Shown piece by piece: positions 20,003 through 32,297 of a stretch of DNA of 64,000 bases. Made by a program: the position numbers and the translations under genes. Every line of letters starts with the position of its first letter. The stretch's first letter is position 1. The notes beneath the pieces are model-generated. The model was not told the DNA's origin and did not search any database. It saw only the letters and a program-made list of their open reading frames with translations. This stretch comes from Collybiopsis luxurians FD-317 M1 (Eukaryota > Basidiomycota > Agaricomycetes > Agaricales > Omphalotaceae): positions 920,948 to 984,947 of the forward strand of contig KN834752.1 of the NCBI GenBank assembly GCA_000827265.1, read 5' to 3'.

Positions 20003-22465
20003 TACATGCTCAAAATATCGATAGATTTGAGTTTTCGTCTTCTGCCTCTCTGGATTCAACGAGATGTTAGATAAGGTGACAGTAGATAACATAAGCAGCA
20101 CGAACCCTGAGAAGAAGCAATCTAGAGTCATCTATCATGACTTCATTTACATTGAACGCCTCTTCACTGATGACTTCCACGTAGGGAAGACAAGAAATGA
20201 TATTTTTTCGGAATACACCACGAGCATTCGTCTTCGAAGCTGTAGTAACGACACGTCGGTACCCTCCTCGATCGCGTATAACGTCTCGAATTCCAGAACC
20301 ATCACATGGAGAAGACGATGAAATTGGGGACTCAGATGACTGGGAGGATGGCGGATCCTTGACTGTATCGTCCATGGCCAACTCATCCATAGTTTTGGCT
20401 ATAGAATAGGGATTAAAATCCCTCATTCGAAGAAACTTTGGTAATGTCCCGGAGAGTCCCATGTGGCTTTCAATATCACCCGCAGACACTGCCACATCAT
20501 TGATGAAAATAAGACTGTCGTCTCCTGTCTCGTCCCCGTCTTCGTCTTCGTCGTCAGAATCATCGTCGGGTCCGATACTATTACGATGTATAAGTTCCTC
20601 TGAAGCAGTTCTGTCAAGCACGCAGTCCACTGCTCGTAAACCATAAATGGAACGTTGCCAGTCTTTACTCAAACAATCTCTGAACCACCGTGTGTTTTGG
20701 GGACCCCAAACTTCCCAGGGAATAGGGAGTACGGGACTGGGAGAGCGAGAAGCCGGGCTTGCAGTAGTTGCGCGACTAGAGGCCGAGGGTGAGACGTCGA
20801 AAAGCATGGATGAGGGACCTGTATGGGTGGCCTGCGGGGCAGGGAAATTGATGATGTGCTGCGAGGAGCCCTCTAGGGAAACGGATGAGGCGGAGGAAGG
20901 CGTCCTCGAATGGGGAGGAGAGGATGAGGAACGAGAGGATGGTGAAGCAGAGTAAGCAGGGCTACCTCGACTCGAAGCGGAAGGCGATTGCGCGGCAGCT
21001 TCTTGAGATTCGGTGGAAGGCGAATTGGACAAAGGAAATGGTGCGGTTACGTGGGCATTCCTGGAGAACTCTTGCCACTCCAATGGCGGGTTCAGGAAGG
21101 TTTTTGGATGAAAAAAGAAAACAAAAGGATATACAGTGTCTCTATCTGTAAATGTGGGTTGAAAGACGTAAACTGAGCACGCATGAAGTCGATCTGAAGG
21201 AGAGCAGTAGTAGATTTTCTTCTCGCCAGGAGTTCCCGGTGAGTAGCCCGGAGAAGGATTACTACTGAGGCTGATATACCAGTAGCAGTAAGCGTCTGAC
21301 AGCGTTGGCAACGCATATCGTGCCTTCAGAGTTGGCGGATCCGAAATGGGATCAGAGAAACTGTAGACTTCGAATAGTCCATTCGGCCTCACAAGAAGAA
21401 AATGGTCTTTGGACAGAAATGTGAAGTCGTCTATGCCAGAGAAACCGTTCACTGTACACTTCTGGGGTGTCAGCATAGCACAGGAATGAGTAAAAGTTCG
21501 TACTGAGTTCGGCATGGGTGAACGCCATTTAATCACTAGAGCGACGCGTTCATAAATATAGAGGTAGGACTAAATCACAGACACACCTCTGAAATGACCT
21601 CGCAAAGCCATGGGTTCCTCTTTTAAGAGAAACCCAACTACATCGTCTGAAATTTGAATTCTTACAGTGCTGTCTGACAAATCCAAGCCTATCCGTCTCT
21701 TATAACACGGTAGAATCGGAGAAGATGCACTTGGATGTGGCTCGTTCGTCGAAAGTGTGCGGAAATGCAAATCGTATAAAAAAGGTGAGCTGGAAGAAGA
21801 GCGACGTCAAATGCAGGGAGTTGTACAGTGAAAGAAAAAGACTAACTCGTGATTGAATACAACTAGAATAAGTAGATCCTGAGCCGGATCCATGGTAAAA
21901 TCCACGATGTGAATATCAGTGAACGTGTAAGTATGACTTCGTTGTTCCCCAGACTCGACGCTCGGAAGATCATAGAAAGTGATGAAACCTGTGCGTCGAT
22001 CTGTTTCTTTTCCAGCTCCGTATAAGCCTGCAACGAACAATATAGGTTATTTAGCTGAATCAAGATTCTATCCTTCGAGAATACCTCCGGAAAATTCGTA
22101 CACTGTGGCCGAATGGGCCAGCTTGAGCTTGTTGCGGGACTTGGGGCTGAGGGTCCTCCACCTCCACTCACGTTCCTGGAGAATTTTGAGGCGAGAAGAA
22201 AAAGATGGCTCAGCGTGGGATGACAAAGTAGATCTCATGCAGTATCTCGAGAGCTCTATTGTAAATTGCAAAGCTGACGACTCGGATATTATCCTTCGCA
22301 GTCGCCTACAGACCTGAGAACAAGCTGAGTTAGCTTATAGGACATGTAAACTGCATTGAAACTGACCAGATTGCATTGTAATAAATCATGGACAGATAGA
22401 AAGTCTAGTACAGTGCATACAAGTTCAACCGGTAAACGCAAAAAGGATACCGGTTCAAAGTCCAT
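20003..22465 (-). CDS. F-box domain protein with Ser-rich low-complexity region
   Basis: A likely substrate adaptor of an SCF ubiquitin ligase. The first exon gives MDFEPVSFLRLPVELVC and VLDFLSVHDLLQC, continuing over an intron to LVCRRLRRIISES, which is a canonical F-box. The middle part consists of beta-strand repeats (FITFYDLPSVESGEQ, LYDLHFRTLS, HFLLVRPNGLFEVY), as in many agaric F-box proteins. It is followed by a long Ser/Pro stretch and an acidic run (DDDSDDEDEDGDETGDD). Reading straight through gives a stop at 20067. Removing a 56-nt GT-AG intron (20050-20105) instead joins SRLLLLR to RGRRRKLKSIDILSM and the TAG at 20003-20005. I prefer this because it resembles the basic C-termini of the family. 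The gene is divergent from the golgin gene. Confidence 0.85.
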
Positions 22466-22573
22466 GATGAGGGTAGTCTGTGCTAGAGAAGGTGGATAAG
22501 CGCCGAGGGCAGCTAAGTCACGCTCTCAATTCATTCTTGCTCATCATCGACCACGTCGAGAACCTTTTAATCC
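22466..22573. promoter_or_regulatory. 108-bp bidirectional promoter, F-box / golgin
   Basis: The start codons of two divergent genes are only 108 bp apart. TAAGCGCC occurs at 22497-22504. No TATA box is seen, so both transcripts must share very compact control sequences. Confidence 0.6.
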
Positions 22574-24412
22574 ATGTCGAATAGCGGTGAAAGTCCGTCA
22601 TCGTCTCCTTCAGGACCTCTTTCTCCTACTCGAATTATGAACGGTCTTTCTCTCGGTGAAACTAGATCATCCCTCGATAGCGAACGAAGTAGTACCGCGT
22701 CCCCAATACACGTCAACGGAAATGGCAAAACTGAGGCGGACGAAGCTTTAGACCCTGTAGAAAGGCTACAGAGAGAACTTCAACGAACAAGAGAGGAGAA
22801 GGAAGCTTTGGGAGCCCAATATCGCAATTTACTTGCTAAATTAACAACTATGCGTACAACGCTTGGCAATAAGCTAAAGCAAGACGCTGTACGTATTACC
22901 ATTGTATGAGCATCAAAATATTCAGTCTCTCATCGCATGTTCTGCTTAGGAAGAATTGGATCGCAGAGAGCAGCTAGTCCAGCACTTGACTGCTCAAAAT
23001 GACGACCTGAATTCTACTATAGAAACGCTGAAGGAGGAACTTGTAGCTGCGTCTGATGAATCTGCACGCACTGCGGCAGAACTCGACAAAGTACGCAATC
23101 GGGCTTTTCATGAAACTGCTCAGGAGAGTATGATGCTAGAACGGGAGCTCCGCGAAACGCAAACCGAGCTAGAACGATGTAGACTGGAACGTGACGAGTG
23201 GGAGAGGATTGCATTACAAGAAAAAGCGTTTTCAGAAGATGCGAGGTCCACTGTAGAGTCGATAACGAGAGAGATGGAACTGGAAAGAGAAGGACGAGCG
23301 AGGGACGCAATGCAGCTGGAGAGGGAGAAGGAACGAGGAGACAATCTGCAATCTGTACTGCAAGACTTCCAAGCAGGTACTTATTCATCTCTGTGGCCGG
23401 CAGATGTTGGCTGAGTGTTATTCTGCAGCAAAGGAACATGAACTGCGGCAGGCCGTCAAAGATCACGAATCACAAGTCGTGCAGGTCACCCAGTCTTTAG
23501 CGGAATATAAACACCGAGCACTGACAGCAGAGGCAAGCCACTCCCCTTTCGTCGTTCAATTCACATCTAAGGTGTATGACAGGCAAATCTGGAAGAATCC
23601 CAGACTAGTACTTCAAAAACTCAAGAGTTGGAGAAGGAGGTGAAGGAGAAGACCGTAATCATCAGTAAATTACGACACGAGAGTAAGATTTATTTACCTT
23701 GCTGCTGCTGTCTTAAACCTTGACCGCTTTCTTTCTCAGCGGTCATTCTGAACGAGCATCTAATGGAAGCTCTTCGACGGTTACGAAAAAACTCCTCCGA
23801 CACCAATGTCGACAGACGACTAGTTACCAACGTCCTTCTTTCTTTCCTAACCACCCCTCGGGCCGATAGCAAGCGGTTTGAAATGTTGTCTTTACTAGCG
23901 TCCATCTTGTCCTGGTCAGACATTGAACGCGAAAAAGCTGGTTTACAGCAATCCCACGCACCACCCTCTGTCTCCCCATCTTCATCATTCTGGCGCCGGA
24001 CTTCGACCTCGTCAGATGGTCCAAAAAGCTCCGAGCTGCAAAAGACGGATGAAACCGAAGTAGGCTCCTCACTCTGATAGCTGGATGGTTTTGCTAATAT
24101 ATGCCTGTGTTCCAGTCATTTTCTCGTCTATGGGTGGAATTCCTTCTAACAGAAGCCGCTTCAGGAGAGGTGCAATCAACGGCTACAAGTCCCTCTCGCG
24201 CAAATGCTTCCCTTCCCGGAAGTCCCACATTAAGCGGGTTCTCGTCGCCGAATTCAACAACCCTAAGTCCGCATGTTCCTGGCCCACAACGGCGAATATC
24301 TTCTTTCGGATCAGCAGCTGCCATGGCGAGCTCGCCGAATCTTTCGGTGGTTATTTCTCCGCCGTCACACAAAGGCAAGGAAAAGGCAATATCAGAGTCG
24401 GACAGCTCATAA
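22574..24412 (+). CDS. GRIP-domain coiled-coil protein (golgin, IMH1-like)
   Basis: A tethering-type protein of the trans-Golgi. The Ser-rich N-terminus (MSNSGESPSSSP) leads into long heptad-rich coiled coil across several exons (VERLQRELQRTREEKEAL, EELVAASDESARTAAEL, MLERELRETQTELERC, EKEVKEKTVIISKLRHE). The GRIP-type module begins NVDRRLVTNVLLSFL and ends FEMLSLLASILSWSDIEREKAGL; it normally binds Arl1-GTP. The last exon (SFSRLWVEFLLTEAAS) and a Ser/Pro tail end in EKAISESDSS, with TAA at 24410-24412. The GRIP module is followed here by about 150 further residues, as in several fungal members. The family call is firm; orthology to IMH1 is inferred. Confidence 0.85.
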
Positions 24413-24793
24413 GGTGATGGATATATTGCTAGTTATTCCTCATTGCTATGATTTTGCAGAACTGTTCTTGTTTCTATCTGCACATCTGGATTGTCTGCAA
24501 TCAAAATTACTGTACCGTGTTCTCATCAATAAAATATCTACGTTCAAATGCAAACTGTAATTGAATGTTCAGCCCTCCGGCTATTCCGATGGACTGACTC
24601 CCTTCGGCCTACCCTCCCTAGCTCCTGAAATGTCTATATTGGCCAGCATCGGCATTGGCTGACTCAAACCCGGAATCAACCAACTGTTGATACTTTTACT
24701 GCATACCAGTGCTTCACAGCTTTGCCATTATTTGAGCTATCCAGTGATGGACACAACAGTCATTCCTCTTCTGTCTACCCTTGCCCTTCTGTT
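24413..24793. other. Short intergenic region
   Basis: About 380 bp between tandem plus-strand genes, rich in CT runs. It must hold the golgin 3' UTR and the DUF6535 promoter. I see no other feature in it. Confidence 0.5.
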
Positions 24794-27635
24794 ATGTCGA
24801 ATTCAAGTGAATCCACTCTCGGGTCTTCAACAATTTCTGGTGATGATCCAAAACACAATCTTGACAAAGATTATTTTTCTTCACAACAAGGTTTACACTT
24901 CAATCACATGTTGCTCTCCTCTCGTTGACACAGTTACTCGCTTAAACAGTACCCTGGCGTGACGATGACTATGAACAAAGATTTCCCGAGGATCCTATTT
25001 TCGATGAAGCTGGTCCAAATGCTCGAGTTTGGCGTATATATCTAGCTGAAAGCGCGGCTTTCGACCAGAATATGATCGGGGAAGCTCGAGATGGATTGGA
25101 TGCAATACTCATTTTCGTACGGCAAGACACCGCTGCGGTAAAGCCTCTGTACTGATCACATTCTAACAGGCTGGTCTTTTCTCTTCTGTAGTAGCTTCTT
25201 TTCTGGTCCAAAGCTCTCAAAACCTCCAGCCAAATTACCCCCAACAATCAGTTACGTTGCTTCAGGAAATTATTGCTATTCAGCGTGCAACTTTGGAGGA
25301 TAGTCCTCTACCCCCTCTGCAGCAGCTCGATTCTGGAGTAGACTCGAACGGTGCATGGGTGAATGGCTTATGGAATCTGAGTCTTGCTCTCAGTCTTTTA
25401 GTGGCCTTTGCGTCTCTCCTTGTGAAACAATGGCTCCATCATTACATGACTCTTCCGTCTGGGTCGTCTCAAGAAAGAAGTCACCTTCGACATTATCGTT
25501 TCGTCGGATTTAAGAAGTGGAAAGTCTTACCTATCATTGCTTCTCTGCCGCTCATTATGCATCTTTCACTCATTCTATTCTTCGTCGGACTTGTCGTATC
25601 CTTACATCCTCTAAGAGCGAGCATATCGTTCATTGTAGGAATCGTAACCTTGGTCTTCTATCTGCTCTGTCTTGGAACGAACATCCTTCCCGTGTTCTTT
25701 CCTTCAAGCCCATACCAAACCCCGTTGTCACGGATCTTTTTCAAGATCAAGGGACTGCTGCGTCCAGGCCAGTTAAATCCAGTGGCTTCGCAGAGTCAGC
25801 CATCGTACCTCAGGGGTTTGGAAGGGTCGAAGTTGCATGCTATCTACGATAGTCTGACCCCCCAAGCCTTGCATTGGCTGTACACTATGTCTTCCAACCC
25901 ATCGGTTCGTAGCGTGGTGATACAGGCCATTGGAGGACTTTCAGCCTCGTCGAAATCAGATGTTGAACACCTGTTTTCTGATTGCATTTCTGATATGGTG
26001 CATCTGCTGCTCAAGTGCACATCCAGTATTCCCAACTCACATACTCGCCAAGCTAAAATTGGTTTCGAAACTGTCACGGAGAGGATATGCAGGGCAATTT
26101 CATTCTTCAATTTGTCCTCTCCAGATAACAATTTGAGTTCTTCGAAATTGATGGGGTACATTTCATCAGTCACTTTCCCAATGTCAACCAATCCTCATTT
26201 CGAGGCCAGTTCATTTTCGATCGAAAACCAAAAAAGTTTAAGAAGTGCTCAAGAGTATCGCACCTTCATCTCTACGTATCATGTTCTCCCCCATCATCCA
26301 GTAGTATGGAATCAAATCCTGCTTAAGGCAATTGATCATGGTGCTTTTGCAAAATTTGTCTGTGGCGACGAGCAAGACGCATTGCTTTGCAGCGTTGTTC
26401 TGAAATCCATATGGCCCTCCCCACCTTCACGGTCGCATCCGGACCGCGATACACTTACAATGACCATGGCGGATGCAATTCACTTCTACTGGCCCCAAGA
26501 GCATCGAGGGCTTCTGCGCGACATTTTCTTGGAAATGCTTTCTCCTTTCAACCACAGCTTCGTTGAGGAGAACCAGGTATTGGTCGCTGCTCTGGAATTT
26601 GCTCTATATCACATTACAAGAAATCCATCCAGGTTCGAGAGCAGTCATTGGAACATCATTGACCATGTCTTCACACATTATGGATCCGATTCTCCGAATA
26701 CACTTTTCGATTTTCGAGCTGATGCGTTCCATACTTATCTTGGGGATTTCGTGGTTCGGCTTATACAGACAAGCGACATATTATGGGACACTTCGCCAAA
26801 ATCTGGTCACGAAAGCATATTGCGTCGTCGCACTACAATCTTGAACGTCTACGGGAAGACCAGAAGGACCCAGGAGCCCGGAACGCCTGACTTTCCGCAA
26901 CTCCGTCGTGCCATTCAGGGAACGTTGCAAAGGGTGCATTATTTGGTGGATCATCCAGATGAGGTTATTTCCGAGTCCGCAGCGCTTTCATTCCTGAGTG
27001 CCATGGATATTCTCTCGCTTGGTTTGCGAAGCGGGTCAATAGAAGCTTACCAGATCACTGTGGATCATCACTGCCTAGAACTGTTGCACAAATTTGCAGC
27101 CAGGCAAAAGAAACTGAACAAACATGGCATCGCATTTCTGGAAAGTTATCTCGCAGGACTCAAAAAGATCACATCCAATGCGAAAGAAACTGGAATTGAC
27201 TACCTTTACTGCAATTCCACAAATCTATGTCTCATAATCATTCTTTTGATCTTTCGCCGTTTGTATGCTCATGCTTCTGCGTCTGGAAGTGGTCCAGCTG
27301 CTCCTGGCAGTGTCAAGTCCAAGACAACAGCTTTCTGGTTGACGAAGCTTACGGAATTGCGCCCCGATGTCGAAATATGGAAGGACTGTCTCATGTGGCT
27401 TACTCGGGTAAAGGCCTGGGCCATAGAAGAGGAAGAAGAGAGAGAGGAGAGTGCTTGCAAACGTCACTCACAGGCCTTTGTAGACCGGCATCTTGGAGAA
27501 GAATGGTTGGGGGCTATTCTTCAGCTGCCGTTGCTGATCTCAGGCCTCCAAGTTTTTAGATCTCCGCTGTTTATCCGAGAGCTCCAGAGGATTATCCAGT
27601 GGCTTGAAAAGTTTGTTGAATCTTCAGGGACATGA
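24794..27635 (+). CDS. DUF6535 domain membrane protein
   Basis: A member of a large, uncharacterised Agaricomycete family. The start MSNSSESTLG at 24794 runs to YFSSQQ. An intron then leads into WRDDDYEQRFPEDPIFDEAG and ARVWRIYLAESAAFD, with NMIGEARDGLDAILIF next. After a second intron comes AGLFSSVVASFLVQSSQNLQ. This is the hallmark DUF6535 block. It is followed by helices GLWNLSLALSLLVAFASLLV, IIASLPLIMHLSLILFFVGL and IVGIVTLVFYLLCLGTNILP. A long cytosolic region of about 570 residues with HEAT-like helices and an acidic patch (EEEEEREES) ends in the TGA at 27633-27635. The function of the family is unknown. The second ATG choice is based on frame; an upstream in-frame region lacks an ATG. 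Confidence 0.88.
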
Positions 27636-28213
27636 GCTTGAAATCGCATTAGACACGTTGTCTATTTTGTTCTTATGCCTTGGCCACTAACTTTATCAGC
27701 CCTAATAGGGGAGCCCAAATTGTCGGCTGATGTTTGCAGAAAGGTACTCGAGTAATGAACTTACCTCACTCGGCATTCGTACATGTATTTTCTCTGGAAG
27801 CGGACTCAGAGACTCTGAGCGACTTAACCAAAGTTTACGTATGTCACCGATCCCGCGCCTCAGTAGATTAGTCTTGTCTATTTATCAGCTCTGTGGCAAC
27901 GAAGAGTACAAAAAATGTGTATCTATTGCCCGGATCAGCCGTTGGCATATTCTATCAACTCAACTTCCCTAAGTATCGTCCAATATCCCGGATGGTCAAA
28001 CAAGGTCAGATTGTACGGAGCTGTGTATCTATCTGTCGTATAAAATCACTGTTCAGTGTCTATTTCCTCTAAGAATTAGCTCAGAATCGAACTCTATGTT
28101 GACTCCTACGCCACAGAAACTTTTTTTGCTGACGTAATTAGAATTATTTCAGAAGCAAGCGATGTCCGAGTCATTAATTTCCCTACTTCCTTTCTCTACT
28201 TCCTTCTCTTTCC
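27636..28213. other. Intergenic region
   Basis: About 580 bp between tandem genes. A frame at 27730-27972 has no recognisable content. No TATA box or repeat stands out. Confidence 0.5.
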
Positions 28214-30288
28214 ATGGCAGCAAGCACAGGGGAAATCGCACCAGTTGCTGTGGGACTACCAGTGCCTCCATTTACTCCACATGCAATCTCAGTTTCTCTT
28301 CCTACCTGGCAGGATAATGTAGGCTACGAGGAAGGAGAGAAGAGGGTAGTCAGCGCTATGGTTTCTGGGTATCCTCGATTCTTCATTCCCCTCGGTGTTC
28401 AAAAGGTATGTCCAAATTGCCTCCCTAAATGGTCTCGGCTAATAAAATGAGTAGCTTGCCGACATATGTGCCCAGAAATTTGGATCTCAGGGGGAGAGTG
28501 CTATGCTCTTCCCGACTAAAAAGACTGCCGAGGCTTGTCGCGCCTTCATGCATAGTCAATCTTTTTCAGAAGGAAATCTAGTGTCAGCCCGACTAATAGA
28601 GCTCATGATTTGCCCAGAGGATAAAGCGAACAAAGCTGTTCTCGTTAATTCCGAGGACTGCGAATGCAACGGTTCAGCTTCTTTAATGGACTTGCATATA
28701 GTCCTTTTCCCCTCAGAAGCTTTCCCGTTTGCAAAGCAGTTCTGGCAACACTGTGGAGCTGGCATTTCCAGCCGTATGGCTGAGCAGTGCCTATCTCTGC
28801 TTCCCGAAAGCTCCGCACCATCCTCAGCTACCTCTTCACCTACACTCACATCACGCCGCCTGTCTTTCAAGCCTTTCAACAGACACTATTCTGTCAGGGC
28901 TGCTAATCGAGTTTCTCCTACTTCCGTGGACAAGGAAGATTTGAATGTTGACCACAATGTGTACTTGGAAGAGAGGTATGGACGAAACCTGCCGATCGCA
29001 GCCGCTGCAGAGGCGAAACGAGCTCTCCGCAGGAGGATATCTGGTGTATTGCTGCAAAGCGATGATTATAATGCGGGAGATCAGAAGCTACAACTTGGTC
29101 CTAGTTCTCGAGGTGTGAGTGAAGTGTCCGAAAATGATGTTTACGTGTTTCCAGGAGGCATGAATGCAATCTGGAACGCGCATCAACTTGCGTTGAACAC
29201 TCGGCCGGCTGGAAAGAGTGTTTGCTTCGGGTACGTTATGTTTCTATTCTTATTCTTTGGCTAATGGAAGTCTGTCAGGTTCCCATACACTGATACATTG
29301 AAAATTCTTCAAAAGTGGGGTCTTGGGTGTTACTTTTTGGGACATGGTCTCGATAGTGATATCGATCAGCTCGAACAAATTTTAGAAGACGAGCTCAAGG
29401 CGAATCCATCCAAACCACCTGTTCTTGCGTTATTCACCGAATTCCCTTCTAATCCCTTGTTGCGTTCCGGAGATTTACCTCGTCTTCGGAAACTTGCTGA
29501 CAAATATGACTTCTTGATCGTGATAGACGAAACCATTGGGAATTTTATGAATGTGGAGGTCTTACCATTCGCCGACATTGTGGTTAGCAGTTTAACCAAA
29601 GTGTTCAGCGGATCTTCAAATGTCATGGGTGGAAGGTATATTTCTGGCCTTGATTTATTTCGTTAACAGTTTATTAACGTCAGTCACTAGCCTGGTTCTC
29701 AATCCCAAAGGACGTCATTACGCTGCACTGAAGTCCTCCATGGATTCTAATTACGAAGACATCTACTTCGGCCAAGATGCCATCTTCATGGAACGAAACT
29801 CGCGCGATTTTCAAAGGCGTATCAAAATCATCGATCACAACACGGAAAAGATTTGTGACTTTCTATATTCACGTTCTCGCGCGGCAGGTACTGCCAACGC
29901 CATCGTCAAAGACATCGCATATCCCAAATACACCACTCCCGACCACTACGAACGGTGTCGTATCCAAGCCAATCCGGAAGCTGGAATCGAAAGAGGCGGC
30001 TATGGCGGGCTTTTCTCTGTCACTTTCACATCAGCGGCTGCGTCTCATGCGTTTTTCGATGCGCTGCCTTGCATGAAAGGTCCGAGTCTGGGAACCAATT
30101 TCACCCTCGCCTGTCCCTACACGATCCTCGCTCACTTCAATGAGATTGACTGGGCGGCACAATACGGCGTTGAGGCCGATCTGGTAAGAGTGAGCGTTGG
30201 ACTAGAAGACACCGACAAGCTTCTGGCTGGTTTTAGTTTGGCTTTGAAAGCTGCTGAAGCTGCTGTTGGACAGAACGGCGCACTCTGA
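28214..30288 (+). CDS. Cystathionine gamma-synthase (STR2 type)
   Basis: A PLP enzyme of transsulfuration that makes cystathionine from cysteine and an activated homoserine. It starts [38 protein letters not shown] follows, a pattern typical of the long fungal forms. Later blocks are [55 protein letters not shown] and [28 protein letters not shown] contains the PLP lysine in SLTK, and the final block is [16 protein letters not shown]. Introns fall after GVQK, after VCFG and inside NVMGG. The region between the acyl-chain head and the core (about 28800-29100) is a Ser-rich insertion found in fungal members. The stop is TGA at 30286-30288. All catalytic landmarks are present, so it should be active. 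Confidence 0.93.
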
Positions 30289-30860
30289 TACATTCGCTTC
30301 ACTTCCTTGCTCGGGGCTCTTTCAACAGGGCTCAAATGGTTCGTGCTAACGAACAGAAAATGCTTCTTATATAAGCACCCACAACCAAGGCCGCTGCAGA
30401 GCTGTGGCTTAATATTTGCTTCCTCTATTCTGTTCTCCTTCATTAGCTCCCTTTCATCTTTCATTTTTTGTCATATTCCATTACTCCACTTTCAATCTAC
30501 CTTGAATCCTCCAACAGGACTTTATCACTTGTACATCAACTAAAGCATCCATTTGTATCCAACTACAAGCATCCTCATTCTTTAGATAATATGACACAGT
30601 ATGTAGCATTTGGTATTCTTGATTGAAATTTGTATATGTAAATCCTGGTTGCACTTCAATTATGATAAATCTAGAGTAAAATGGTTGAGCCAGCTTTATA
30701 TAATGTACCAGCCTTGACCAATGAATACTACATTCTCTCATGCAGTATGCCAAATGTGTAATGTCTCAAAGGTATACTAGCAGCCTTGAATGTAGCACAG
30801 GTATTTCAAGGTCTAATTGAGCTAGACAAGCTCAAGACATTTCTTTGAGCTGAGCTTGGG
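30289..30860. other. Convergent intergenic region
   Basis: About 570 bp of AT-rich sequence between the cystathionine gamma-synthase and CNH-protein 3' ends. I searched the minus strand for a continuation of the VPS39-like protein and found none. Confidence 0.5.
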
Positions 30861-32150
30861 TTAAGATTTCGAATGAGCAATACTGCCTCGGTTGAGCTTC
30901 ACTGGGACCTTGCGCATCTGAGAGGAACCTTGCGTCGACGGAACAACGTATCCTGATAAGGAGGAGACTAGACGGATCCTATCCACCGGACCGTCGTCGG
31001 GTGGCGGAGGTATCACTTGGACGAGACTTTGGGTATCAATGTTATGTATTTCAATTGAACCATTAGGAAGAATGGCGGTGACACTGGGTAAATCGAGACC
31101 TAGTAAGGTGTATGAGGACAAGCAGCGCGTGAAAAAAGGGGAATCATATTTACATATGGATATTGGATGTTGAGCCCAGGTCAACGTCCCGCGAACTGGA
31201 TCGCCGTTGGTGTTTAGAAATATACCCATCGAGCTTTGACCAGTCCAGGAAACGACAAGAAAATCGTCTTCTCCCGTTGGGACGATGAACGGTTCAACAG
31301 GCAAATTTGGCGAATCAAAATCTTGATTGAACGGAATGAGAGGCAACATCTCCGCCGTCTCGAGATTGAGCATGTTGTAATTCTCTTTGTCTGCTAAACA
31401 TAGACTTAACCCTATTCGACGAGCAAGGGTTCCACCTTGGGGGAGAGGTATTTCCTATACCAGATATGAGAATAGCAGGAGTGCTTGGATGCAAATACGC
31501 GCCTTCTGGAAGAACAGTCGTTCTCGTAAGGAATACATTTGAAGAGCATTCCTCTTTATCACACAAAAATCCACAGGTTCAGGTCGATGCGGAGGACCGG
31601 ATGACGATGGTGCCGGCCTTGTGAGATGACGTTGGTCGACTGCAAAGGTAATTACGTGTCGAATGGGTTTAATGGGTGCCACAACATCAAGAGACGGGAG
31701 GGTGTAAAAATGAATCTGGTTGTCTGAGAAGATCAGAGCGCGCGAAATGCTGGGTAATAGAACGATCTCTTCAACTGGTTTGTCAAGTGGTAGGCTCTGG
31801 CGGGACAAAATGGTGTAGGATTCAGCCTAAGCGCTGTATCAGTACTGAGCGTGAATGAAGTAAAATCCACCTTCTACCTGAAGAGCAAAACGCATGAGTT
31901 CTCCATTAGAGCATCCTACATAGAGCTCTGAGCCTGCTTTGATGTTAGTCATAGTGCATCCCGGATACACTGTTTGAAGCACCTAGAGCTTGCGCGCACT
32001 TGATTTGAATACCTTGCACGACTGATTCTGGTAATTCTGGAATGACTAGAAGTTGAGTATCATGTGTAAGAGTAGATATTGTTGATTACCGCTGAAAACG
32101 CTTGGAATCAGAGTCTGAATTTGGTACGGAGGCACTTCTGAAGCGGACAT
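30861..32150 (-). CDS. CNH-domain protein, N-terminal part of VPS39/VPS3 family only
   Basis: Resembles the N-terminal citron-homology (CNH) beta-propeller of the Vps39/Vps3/TGFBRAP1 family, subunits of the HOPS and CORVET tethers at vacuole and endosome. The start at 32150 is MSASEVPPYQIQTLIPS. Exons continue GSELYVGCSNGELMRFALQ, VEEIVLLPSISRALIFSDN, FYTLPSLDVVAPIKPIRHV, CVIKRNALQMYSLRERLFF and FIVPTGEDDFLVVSWTG. The chain ends after SGYVVPSTQGSSQMRKVPVK with IAHSKS and TAA at 30861. Full-length relatives continue for several hundred more residues with clathrin-repeat and VPS39 domains; none is found downstream. It may be a natural short paralogue, a truncation, or a gene with an intron I missed. 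Confidence 0.72.
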
Positions 32151-32297
32151 GATTGAGGGAACCAAGAGGGAACAACTAGAATGAGCGCGTAAGAGCGCTA
32201 AACATCGGCAGGCATCTTCGGGCGCTTTAGCGCCTAATGCATACTCTTCTGAATTACTTCTGAATCCACTCTTATTATGCAACCCCCATGAATCTTA
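32151..32297. promoter_or_regulatory. 147-bp bidirectional promoter, CNH protein / SDS23-like
   Basis: Contains GCGCTAA at 32195-32201 and the near-palindrome GGCGCTTTAGCGCC at 32221-32234, which carries TTAGCGC. The sites lie 45-103 bp from the two divergent start codons. No TATA box is seen. Confidence 0.6.

Noticed and set aside
20647..21176. Plus-strand open frames opposite the F-box gene's Ser-rich region
   Set aside because: They arise from the reverse complement of Ser/Pro codons; no start context or family motif.
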